From contig QMPB01000321.1 in the NCBI GenBank assembly GCA_003648395.1, forward strand, positions 1-5,892: DNA of 5,892 nucleotides, given 5' to 3'. This stretch comes from Bacteroidota bacterium. GTDB taxonomy: Bacteria; Bacteroidota; Bacteroidia; Bacteroidales; UBA1556. Shown one piece after another: positions 1-5,555 of the stretch (positions are counted from its first letter, which is position 1; each line of letters opens with the position of its first letter). The notes below the pieces were generated by a model that worked only from the letters and a program-made list of their open reading frames with translations, was not told the origin of the DNA and did not search any database. The position numbers and the translations under genes are program-made.

Positions 1-1119
1 AATGTAGGATTTCCTGTATTAATTCGCCCATCGTATGTACTTAGTGGCGCTGCAATGAATGTGGTTTCTAATATTAACGAACTTGATGATTTTCTTATCT
101 TGGCTGCAAATGTGAGCAAAAAACATCCTGTGGTTGTTAGTGAATTTATTGAGCAGGCCAAAGAAATAGAATATGATGCCGTAGCCAATAATGGTGAAAT
201 TGTTGCTTATGCCATTTCCGAACATATCGAATTTGCTGGCGTGCATTCTGGCGATGCCACATTAGTATTTCCACCTCAAAAAGTATATTTTGAAACCATC
301 AGACAAATAAAACGAGTTGCAATACAAATTGCTGAGGAATTAAATATTACAGGCCCTTTCAATATGCAATTTCTTGCCCGCGATAATTTTGTTAAAGTTA
401 TTGAGTGCAACCTCCGCGCTTCAAGAAGTTTTCCTTTTGTATCTAAGGTGTTGAATCAGAATTTCATAGAAATGGCAACAAAAGTAATGCTAGGAATTCA
501 TGTAGAAAAGCCTTCAAAAACTCTTTTCGATATTGACCATATTGGTATTAAAGCATCGCAATTTTCTTTTTCTAGGTTGTCAAAAGCAGACCCTGTATTA
601 GGAGTTGATATGTCATCTACTGGTGAAGTAGGCTGCGTTGGAAATAGCTATTACCAAACAATACTACAAGCCATGCTTTCAGTAGGATATCAAATACCTA
701 AAAAAGGTGTTTTATTATCTTCAGGAGATATTCGCTCTAAGGTAGAATTATTACACTCTTGTAGATTAATGCAAGAAAGAGGACTTACACTATACGCTAC
801 TCAAGGCACTGCAACTTTCCTTGAATCACATGGAATTGACACCATTGTTGTACATTGGCCCGATGATAACCGCAAGCCAAATGCTATGGATTTATTACAA
901 GATAAAAAAGTAGATTTTGTGGTAAATATCCCTAAAAACTTAAGCGAAGGCGAGCTTAATAATGATTATACAATTCGACGTACTGCCATAGATTTGAATA
1001 TTCCAATAATAACAAACTCACGCTTGGCAAGCGCATTTATTAATGCTTTTTGTGAAATTGAAGTTGGAAAATCAGCAGCAGATGTAATTGGAATTAATAG
1101 CTTGGATGAGTATTTTTAA
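1..1119 (+). CDS. carB: Carbamoyl-phosphate synthase large subunit, C-terminal part (5' end outside window)
   Basis: The large subunit makes carbamoyl phosphate from bicarbonate, ammonia (passed from the glutaminase subunit) and two ATP, feeding pyrimidine and arginine synthesis in the cytoplasm. The reading frame is open from base 1, so only the last 372 residues are present (the whole protein is usually a little over 1000). The fragment opens inside the second ATP-grasp domain (FPVLIRPSYVLSG, window residues 4-16). It continues with the metal/ATP-binding stretch VIECNLRASRSFPFVSK near residues 133-149 and ends in the MGS-like allosteric domain (GTATFLESHGI; NDYTIRRTAIDLNIPIITN). The ECNLRASRSFPFVSK and DYTIRRTA signatures resemble the eukaryotic CAD/CPS1 type more than the E. 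coli type, as I recall for Bacteroidota enzymes. The first Met in the window (base 55) is internal, not the start. No frameshift or internal stop is seen, so the gene appears intact here. Confidence 0.96.
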   Translation, partial: NVGFPVLIRPSYVLSGAAMNVVSNINELDDFLILAANVSKKHPVVVSEFIEQAKEIEYDAVANNGEIVAYAISEHIEFAGVHSGDATLVFPPQKVYFETIRQIKRVAIQIAEELNITGPFNMQFLARDNFVKVIECNLRASRSFPFVSKVLNQNFIEMATKVMLGIHVEKPSKTLFDIDHIGIKASQFSFSRLSKADPVLGVDMSSTGEVGCVGNSYYQTILQAMLSVGYQIPKKGVLLSSGDIRSKVELLHSCRLMQERGLTLYATQGTATFLESHGIDTIVVHWPDDNRKPNAMDLLQDKKVDFVVNIPKNLSEGELNNDYTIRRTAIDLNIPIITNSRLASAFINAFCEIEVGKSAADVIGINSLDEYF

Positions 1120-1178
1120 ATTTTGGCTATAACTTTTTTAGTTACGAATTATACTATTTGTTTTGTTAGGTATTTGTC

Positions 1179-1205
1179 CACGAATTTCACAAATTACACG
1201 AATTG
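1179..1205. repeat. Three tandem 9-bp units of CACGAATTN type
   Basis: Three consecutive 9-bp units read CACGAATTT, CACAAATTA and CACGAATTG. On the other strand this is an ATTCGTG phrase of the kind I remember as common in Bacteroidota intergenic DNA. A related two-unit version occurs at 5514-5528 on the opposite strand. It lies in the spacer between carB and the convergent lipoprotein genes. No function is known to me. Confidence 0.5.
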
Positions 1206-1212
1206 TTTTTTG

Positions 1213-1263
1213 AGTTATAATAGTCGGCGTGCGTCTTTTTCGGACGTGACAGAAATTATAACT
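1213..1263. terminator. Imperfect long hairpin between convergent genes, possible bidirectional terminator or palindromic repeat
   Basis: Outer arms AGTTATAAT (1213-1221) and ATTATAACT (1255-1263) are perfect complements. Inside them, CGTC (1232-1235) pairs with GACG (1243-1246) around a T-rich loop, with G-T wobbles extending the inner stem. The GC-rich core (GTCGGCGTGCGTC) stands out from the AT-rich surroundings. It sits about 95 bp after the carB stop and 118 bp beyond the stop of the convergent lipoprotein gene, a fitting place for a shared terminator. There is no clean T-run directly after the outer stem, so a dispersed palindromic repeat is an equal alternative. Confidence 0.4.
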
Positions 1264-1380
1264 TCTTACAATATTACTTGATCTAATCAGCAACTTTAAT
1301 GAAACCTGCGATATTTAAGAGCCTATTTCTTAACAAATTCACCCTTTAATTATCAAATTAAAATTGCAAGATAAATATCA

Positions 1381-1842
1381 TTACCTAAGTAATATACTTG
1401 ACTTTACAAGCACTTTATTCCTATAATAAAGTATTTTTGGGTAAACACTTGCTAGCCCATACCTCTCTAGAGTATGTGTTTTAAGTATTTCAATACTCAC
1501 ACTTTCGTTCTTACAAAAAGCCGTAGAATCATCTGAAAAAACCACAACTGATTTATCAGATTTAATTGTTTCTATTATTTTATCTAATGAATCATTATCA
1601 ATCTTAAGACAAGATTGACAAACTCCTAAAGTACCAAAAGAAATAACAACTACATCTTCTTCAGAAAGGTATGCATTACCAAATTTATTCAATAAATCAA
1701 TATACCTACTACTATAAACAGTATCAATAATATTAAAATCACCTACAAATAAATTATTATTTTCACCAACAATATCATTGTCACTACATGCACCTGGAAT
1801 TATTACTAATAAAATAAAAATCCAAAATAAATTAATTTTCAT
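1381..1842 (-). CDS. Small thioredoxin-like lipoprotein with CxxC motif
   Basis: This is a 153-residue protein. Residues 1-19 form a signal peptide with a lipobox ending IPGAC (Cys19), so it should be a lipoprotein, probably anchored in the outer membrane. The mature part has a strand followed by a CxxC motif (VVVISFGTLGVCQSC, Cys75 and Cys78). A helix, a further strand (SVVVFSD), Cys110 and a YPKILYYRNKVLV segment with Pro135 follow. That order matches a minimal thioredoxin fold, with Pro135 at about the place of the cis-proline. The thioredoxin-like call rests on these motifs only. Its ATG lies within the last codons of the upstream DUF4221-like gene (11-bp overlap), which suggests translational coupling and a shared role. 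It may reduce or exchange disulfides, or be a binding-only thioredoxin-fold protein; the substrate is unknown. Confidence 0.72.
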   Translation of the reverse strand: MKINLFWIFILLVIIPGACSDNDIVGENNNLFVGDFNIIDTVYSSRYIDLLNKFGNAYLSEEDVVVISFGTLGVCQSCLKIDNDSLDKIIETIKSDKSVVVFSDDSTAFCKNESVSIEILKTHTLERYGLASVYPKILYYRNKVLVKSSILLR

Positions 1843-2983
1843 GATTTATATCTAATTTAATACGAGTAATTACAAACTTATTCTTCATTCTATTTTTTAA
1901 AGCAATAATGCCGACCTTACTAATAAAGAATCTATTTAGAGAATATATATATTTCCTTTTTCCAAATACTACTTCTTCATTATATGAAAAATCATCATTA
2001 AAGACATTAACTCCAAAGACTTTATCACCCCATGTTTTTTTATACCCATCATCCGTATATTCCTCCATTTGCTTATCAAAAAATCTATAAAATAATTCAT
2101 TATTATGATCATATACGAATCCATTATAAATAAATGATACACTTAAGTTTCTATTTTGCATGTCTTTTCGACCATAATTTACTCTGTCTAATTCAATAAT
2201 AGGCTGATAAGATTTATGTACAATATCAAACTCTTCTATATTGCCATCATTTGTAATACTCCATTTAAGAATCTTATTACTAATTCCTGAAATTGACATA
2301 TAAAAATCCATATTATTTGATGTGAGCATAAATGCATTTGCATGAAATCTTTTTGATGTTTTAAAATCACTGGAATATTTTGCATTTAGTATCGTCATTT
2401 TACGTGTAGAAATATTAACCTCTGCCGCAAACTCAATATCAGAATCATGATTCTTAATATCTTCTTTGTCATATCTTACTAAACTTGTTCTGAATGAGTT
2501 ATTAGTACTATTATACACTACATCTTGAAAAACATCTTGCAAAAATAAGAAACTAGTATCTAAATCAGAATGAAAATATTTAAAATCACAGAGTGGATTA
2601 GTAAAACTAATAACTCTTACTTCATTTTGTTCAAACAGTATTAAACTATCGAAATTAATAACAGCCATACTCGATATATTATTACCATATTTTCCACTCA
2701 ACACAAAAGAATCTTTATGCAAAACACTTTGATTAAAATATGAAATTCTTTGAATTAAATTTTTATTGTTAAATTTATAATAAAATACAACTGTATCACA
2801 ATTATCAAATACCGAAAATAATTGAAAACTAGTTGAATTATTATCATTATGTACTATCGTATCATAATTAATTGTAAAATTAATTTCATTATTAATTACC
2901 TGTTTATCTTCACTCACGTAACTATCTCTGCAGCTAGAAATTAATAGTATTAATAGTATTACATTTAATAATATTCGCATCAT
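1832..2983 (-). CDS. DUF4221-like lipoprotein, predicted beta-propeller
   Basis: This is a 383-residue protein with a short signal peptide and lipobox LLISSC (Cys18), so it is a predicted lipoprotein. The rest is rich in short beta-strands and in Asn, Asp, Ser and Tyr, as expected for a propeller. The segment YDHNNELFYRFF (from Tyr291) resembles the YDxxxxxYYR signature I associate with DUF4221 and related 6-bladed propeller lipoproteins of Bacteroidota, and the length also fits that family. Its molecular function is unknown. The sequence starts with two consecutive Met codons, either of which could be used; no Shine-Dalgarno is visible. It lies 211 bp downstream of the cysteine-rich lipoprotein, with a hairpin between them, and overlaps the thioredoxin-like gene by 11 bp. 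By eye the gene is more AT-rich than carB. Confidence 0.75.
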   Translation of the reverse strand: MMRILLNVILLILLISSCRDSYVSEDKQVINNEINFTINYDTIVHNDNNSTSFQLFSVFDNCDTVVFYYKFNNKNLIQRISYFNQSVLHKDSFVLSGKYGNNISSMAVINFDSLILFEQNEVRVISFTNPLCDFKYFHSDLDTSFLFLQDVFQDVVYNSTNNSFRTSLVRYDKEDIKNHDSDIEFAAEVNISTRKMTILNAKYSSDFKTSKRFHANAFMLTSNNMDFYMSISGISNKILKWSITNDGNIEEFDIVHKSYQPIIELDRVNYGRKDMQNRNLSVSFIYNGFVYDHNNELFYRFFDKQMEEYTDDGYKKTWGDKVFGVNVFNDDFSYNEEVVFGKRKYIYSLNRFFISKVGIIALKNRMKNKFVITRIKLDINHEN

Positions 2984-3093
2984 TATTTAATTATTACATT
3001 AAAACAAGTAAGATTCCATAAAACCAATAACATATATAGCACAGTTCAAAAACGTTAAATCTAAACTAAATATGATTTTATTTTAATAAAACT

Positions 3094-3130
3094 ATCAGTA
3101 AACAGTTGAATAACCTAACTGTCTACTGAT
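3094..3130 (-). terminator. Strong hairpin between the Cys-rich and DUF4221-like lipoprotein genes
   Basis: Arms ATCAGTAAACAGTT (3094-3107) and AACTGTCTACTGAT (3117-3130) pair over 14 positions with one A/C mismatch and a 9-base loop. On the minus strand, in which both neighbouring genes are read, the stem is followed by AGTTTTATT. On the plus strand it is followed directly by six T, a cleaner terminator form, but no plus-strand gene is apparent here. The likely role is to end or partly attenuate transcription after the Cys-rich lipoprotein gene, so that it is made in excess over the two downstream proteins. Confidence 0.6.
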
Positions 3131-3194
3131 TTTTTCTAATTTTAATTATTTTTAAGTTATTAATATAAAAACTAACAATATCTGATTATACTTA

Positions 3195-3614
3195 TTAGTC
3201 ATTTTTAATCAACACTAATACAGTATCTGGGTGATATGATAAATCATTTTCATACAAATACATAAAATAATCATAGTGCTCTAAAATAAAGATTTCTGTA
3301 TATTCTAATTCAAAGCCTTCAGCCCAGTTTTCTAATTCAATTGCAGTAAAACTCGCCTCTAATGCATCTTCACTTGAGGAAGTACAATCAGTAGCCTTAG
3401 TACATGTACTTGTCTCCCAACTAGAAATAGAACACTTTGTTCCATTCTTATTACTTTCTGTTTTACAAGCAAAAGAACGATACTTTTTATCAACCTCTTG
3501 ACGAATTTCTTGAATTTTCGGTTCTGTTTTAACTAACTCATCTTCTTTACTACAAGAGCTAGAAAACATTATTGTTGCTAGCATTACAGCTAATACTATT
3601 ATCTTATTTTTCAT
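3195..3614 (-). CDS. Small cysteine-rich lipoprotein of unknown function
   Basis: This is a 139-residue protein I do not recognise. Residues 1-21 are a typical lipoprotein signal peptide (lipobox FSSSC, Cys21). The next residues, SKEDE, are acidic and resemble the surface-export signal described for Bacteroidota lipoproteins, so surface display is possible. A charged, probably helical stretch (24-46) follows. Then comes a compact Cys cluster with Cys50, Cys61, Cys71 and Cys77 (spacings of 10, 9 and 5 residues) in a Ser/Thr-rich context, enough for two disulfides. The C-terminal part (82-139) is acidic and aromatic (WAEGFELEY, EHYDYFMYLYEND). It is the first gene of the three-lipoprotein group, with an AT-rich leader and no clear promoter. 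The layout recalls NVEALA-type small Cys-containing proteins found beside propeller lipoproteins in Bacteroidales, but no NVEALA motif is present. Confidence 0.75.
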   Translation of the reverse strand: MKNKIIVLAVMLATIMFSSSCSKEDELVKTEPKIQEIRQEVDKKYRSFACKTESNKNGTKCSISSWETSTCTKATDCTSSSEDALEASFTAIELENWAEGFELEYTEIFILEHYDYFMYLYENDLSYHPDTVLVLIKND

Positions 3615-3653
3615 TATTTGAATTCTTTAATTTGTGATTTATTTCTTTTATAA

Positions 3654-3723
3654 TTTGCCTGCAATTGCGCCACTACTAATTTATCTAAAATAAGTGAGTG
3701 GCAATACCGCCCCTGCGGGCAAA
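3654..3723. repeat. 70-bp imperfect palindrome with GC-rich insert
   Basis: The outer arms TTTGCCTGCA (3654-3663) and TGCGGGCAAA (3714-3723) pair with one wobble. The pairing continues inward with ATTG/CAAT and CCACT/AGTGG, then ACT/AGT, around an AT-rich centre. The right arm carries an extra CCGCCCC block (3707-3713) with no counterpart on the left. It lies 40-109 bases upstream of the Cys-rich lipoprotein start. It could be a dispersed palindromic repeat, or a leader hairpin if transcription begins beyond it. Confidence 0.5.
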
Positions 3724-3794
3724 TAGATTATAAAATCATAAACTCTAAGAACAAATATGCTTTTAAATAGTATTAAACTCTTAATAAAAACTCT

Positions 3795-3884
3795 ATTACA
3801 ATAATTAGCAAACCATCGCAAAGCAACAGTTAACGCACTGTGCCCCCCCTTTACGAAAAAGGGAATTTATAATTTTATTGTAAT
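3795..3884. repeat. Nested inverted repeats around a C7 tract
   Basis: ATTACAATAA (3795-3804) and TTATTGTAAT (3875-3884) are perfect complements 70 bp apart. Between them lie ACAGT/ACTGT (5-bp arms with a 6-base loop) and CCCTTT/AAAGGG (3847-3852, 3858-3863), the latter beginning inside a run of seven C. A further pair, ATCGCAA (3815-3821) and TTGCGAT (3903-3909), crosses the outer stem. It may be a folded RNA, a decayed mobile element or a composite of small terminators. The pairing is real, the function unknown. Confidence 0.4.
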
Positions 3885-3941
3885 TTACTGTGAGCATTAT
3901 CATTGCGATTTAATTATACCGCTAAGATATATTATTTATTG

Positions 3942-4049
3942 ATGCAAATTAGGGAAATTATTAAGATTTGGGATTCCTATTTTAAAAAACAACGGACAGT
4001 AATACCCGTTGGACATAGAAGCAATGTTGTAAAAATACTATTTATTTAG
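3942..4049 (+). CDS. Possible 35-codon ORF, hypothetical
   Basis: An ATG-started frame of 35 codons ends in TAG. Its product begins MQIREIIKIWDSYFKK and continues with QRTVIPVGHRSNVV. The mixed composition, with Trp, His, Gly and Arg, looks more protein-like than random AT-rich DNA would give. The frame is also open upstream to base 3894. No ribosome-binding site is evident, and a 6-bp hairpin (CAACGG/CCGTTG, 3990-4011) lies inside it. It might be a small gene, a gene remnant or chance. Confidence 0.2.
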   Translation: MQIREIIKIWDSYFKKQRTVIPVGHRSNVVKILFI

Positions 4050-4060
4050 AGTAACTATTG

Positions 4061-4090
4061 TTATTCATTTAAAATGAATAATATTATTCA
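4061..4090. promoter_or_regulatory. Three alternating TTATTCA sites, possible operator
   Basis: TTATTCA occurs at 4061-4067, inverted (TGAATAA) at 4075-4081, and direct again at 4084-4090. Sites 1 and 2 form a perfect 10-bp inverted repeat with a single central base (4061-4081). Sites 2 and 3 form a perfect 16-bp palindrome (4075-4090). The block ends about 20 bp before the TAnnTTTG element of the ATPase promoter, a good place for a dimeric regulator to bind. The DNA is very AT-rich, which lowers its weight. Confidence 0.4.
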
Positions 4091-4091
4091 G

Positions 4092-4117
4092 TTGTATTAA
4101 ATAATATATTATCTTTG
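4092..4117 (+). promoter_or_regulatory. Bacteroidota-type promoter of the ATPase gene
   Basis: TATCTTTG at 4110-4117 matches the TAnnTTTG -7 consensus of Bacteroidota perfectly. A TTG at 4092-4094 could be the -33 element, but only 15 bases separate them, shorter than the usual spacing of about 17 or more. Transcription would start near 4123-4126, giving a leader of roughly ten bases before the ATG at 4135. Confidence 0.5.
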
Positions 4118-4134
4118 GCAAAACAATTATAATT

Positions 4135-5337
4135 ATGATACTTCAGGAGCAAATATCCTTCGTAATGAATAACCAAGGGGGTGATTATGAAAATAAATCG
4201 AATATTACTATAAGAACATCTTTAAGCAATATTCCTATGAGTGATTCTTTTGCAACCATTATTACCGGAGTTAGGCGTTGTGGCAAAAGCACTTTATTGC
4301 AACAACTATTACACAATAAATTTCCTAAAGCAATATTTTTTAATTTTGAAGATATTCGCCTAACCGGCTTTGAGGCAATAGATTTCATGCGATTTCATAA
4401 CGAAATAGTAAAAAGGGAAATAGAAGTATTATTTCTTGATGAAATACAATTAGTAAGCGGCTGGGAAGTATATGTAAATCAGCTATTAAGAGAAGGTTAT
4501 AAGGTTTTTGTAACTGGTTCAAATGCATCTATGCTAAGCAAAGAATTAGGAACCAATTTAACTGGTAGACATTTATCAGTAGAATTATTTCCTTTTGATT
4601 ATAATGAATATTTAACTCTAAAACAGCTACCTAATTCTGCGGAGTCAGCAAAGCAGTATATATTTGACGGAGGATTTCCTGAGTATTTAAAAACAGGAAA
4701 CGGCATGATACTCACTCAATTATTGAATGATATAATAACTAGAGATATCGCTGTTAGATATTCTGTAAAAAATGTAAATTCATTAAAAGCTTTGGTGCTG
4801 TATTTACTTTCAAATGTTGGAAAACCTGTTTCTGCCAATAAATTAAAGGGGTTATTTGGTATAAAATCGGTAGCTACTATAACAGAGTTTTTTAGCTATA
4901 TGCAGGATGCCTATTTACTTCAATTTCTTCCACAATTTAGCTATTCCATAAAGGCACAAATAAGAAATCCTAAAAAAGTTTATGCCATAGACACAGGAAT
5001 GGTCAATGAGATATCATCGTCATTTTCTATGGACTTGGGAAGAAAACTAGAGAATGTTGTATATTTACATTTAAGGAGAATATATAAAGAGCTATTCTTT
5101 TATAAAAACAAAGGAGAATGTGATTTTATTATAAAAGAAAAAGGCAATATAACACAGGCAATACAGGTATGTTATAAATTAACTGATCTAAATTTAGAAC
5201 GAGAGATAAATGGTCTTTTGGAGGCACTAAAAGAGTTTAATCTTAAAGAAGGATTCATAATAACAATGAATCAGCAGGACGAGTACAATATAGATTCAAA
5301 GAAAATAACAGTTATACCGCTAAACAATTATCTGTAA
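4135..5337 (+). CDS. AAA_14/DUF4143 family ATPase
   Basis: This is a complete 400-residue protein. The N-terminal AAA_14 domain has Walker A GVRRCGKST (45-53), Walker B VLFLDEIQ (98-105, Asp102/Glu103), a sensor-1-like TGSN (127-130) and the family motif TGRH (143-146) followed by LFPFDYNEYL. GGFPEYL (179-185) and a winged-helix-like linker (about 205-265) lead to the C-terminal DUF4143 domain. That domain resembles a PD-(D/E)xK nuclease fold: Glu306, GECDFI with Asp330, and IQVCYKL (343-349). The usual E/Q-x-K end of the nuclease motif reads QVC, so catalysis is doubtful. Such cytoplasmic ATPases are widespread, often solitary, and their role is not settled; I make no defence or toxin claim. 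The ATG at 4135 is chosen for its full N-terminal helix and its distance from the TATCTTTG element; Met11 is an alternative. There is no Shine-Dalgarno and no operon partner. Confidence 0.9.
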   Translation: MILQEQISFVMNNQGGDYENKSNITIRTSLSNIPMSDSFATIITGVRRCGKSTLLQQLLHNKFPKAIFFNFEDIRLTGFEAIDFMRFHNEIVKREIEVLFLDEIQLVSGWEVYVNQLLREGYKVFVTGSNASMLSKELGTNLTGRHLSVELFPFDYNEYLTLKQLPNSAESAKQYIFDGGFPEYLKTGNGMILTQLLNDIITRDIAVRYSVKNVNSLKALVLYLLSNVGKPVSANKLKGLFGIKSVATITEFFSYMQDAYLLQFLPQFSYSIKAQIRNPKKVYAIDTGMVNEISSSFSMDLGRKLENVVYLHLRRIYKELFFYKNKGECDFIIKEKGNITQAIQVCYKLTDLNLEREINGLLEALKEFNLKEGFIITMNQQDEYNIDSKKITVIPLNNYL

Positions 5338-5344
5338 GCATTTG

Positions 5345-5506
5345 TGAGTCCAGTCTAAAAACAAACAAAACCAAGAAAGTTTATTTTAGCGATATTTTTA
5401 TTTTCTTCAATTAACTGATGCTAAGGCATCACTGAATATCAAAAAATAAAAATCTCATCCTAAATAACTCTTTTTATGCAAATTGCCTGTTCTTAGACTG
5501 GACTCA
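5345..5506. mobile_element. 162-bp MITE-like palindromic element
   Basis: Perfect 14-bp terminal inverted repeats TGAGTCCAGTCTAA (5345-5358) and its complement (5493-5506) extend to 24 bp with three mismatches (5345-5368 / 5483-5506). Both ends are flanked by TTTG (5341-5344 and 5507-5510), a likely 4-bp target duplication. The interior also pairs: ATTTTTATTTT (5394-5404) with AAAATAAAAAT (5443-5453), and TGATGC (5416-5421) with GCATCA (5426-5431) at the centre, so the whole element can fold as one long hairpin. It has no coding capacity, so a transposase would have to act from elsewhere. TG...CA ends recall the IS3 group, but I cannot assign a family. Since it sits between convergent genes, it may also work as a terminator for both. 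Confidence 0.65.
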
Positions 5507-5513
5507 TTTGTAA

Positions 5514-5528
5514 AATTCGTCAATTCGT
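5514..5528 (+). repeat. Two AATTCGT units next to the MITE-like element
   Basis: AATTCGT occurs at 5514-5520 and 5522-5528. With the preceding TTTGTAA it resembles the reverse complement of the repeat at 1179-1205 (ATTTGTGAAATTCGTGG). If the MITE-like element and one TTTG copy are removed, the ATPase stop codon is followed within a few bases by this repeat, as might be expected of the original spacer. Confidence 0.35.
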
Positions 5529-5555
5529 ATTCTACTAAGATATGCCTAAATTATT

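Larger units (their letters stand above)
3615..4134. other. 520-bp divergent intergenic region rich in inverted repeats
   Basis: This spacer separates the lipoprotein genes (- strand) from the ATPase gene (+ strand), so it must hold both promoters. It contains a 70-bp imperfect palindrome (3654-3723), a nested set of inverted repeats (3795-3909), a possible 35-codon ORF (3942-4049) and a promoter/operator-like block (4061-4117). For the minus-strand genes no perfect TAnnTTTG is found. The nearest is CATATTTG (3752-3759, minus strand), which has no TTG at the usual distance. No tRNA, rRNA or CRISPR repeats are seen. Confidence 0.7.

Noticed and set aside
19..246. 75-codon frame on the minus strand inside carB
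   Set aside because: It lies wholly opposite a conserved carB coding stretch and its product resembles no known protein.
1130..1144. TAACT/AGTTA hairpin after the carB stop, as a terminator
   Set aside because: It is a 5-bp stem with little GC content, too weak to call.
1179..1205. Short tandem repeat as a CRISPR array
   Set aside because: The units are 9 bp without spacers and there are no cas genes.
1345..1362. TTTAATT/AATTAAA hairpin just after the stop of the thioredoxin-like gene, as its terminator
   Set aside because: The stem has only A-T pairs and no T-run follows; expected by chance in such DNA.
1908..2090. 60-codon plus-strand frame
   Set aside because: It is antisense to the DUF4221-like lipoprotein and low in complexity; a shadow frame.
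3843..3849. Run of seven C as a phase-variation tract
   Set aside because: It is not inside a gene or within a recognised promoter, and the length is modest.
4175..4213. AGGGGG followed by an ATG (4187) and an 8-codon frame, resembling a start with a good Shine-Dalgarno
   Set aside because: It is out of frame with the ATPase, ends after eight codons and lies inside the ATPase coding region; Bacteroidota rarely depend on such sites.
4185..4388. 67-codon minus-strand frame
   Set aside because: It is antisense to the conserved Walker A region of the ATPase; a shadow frame.
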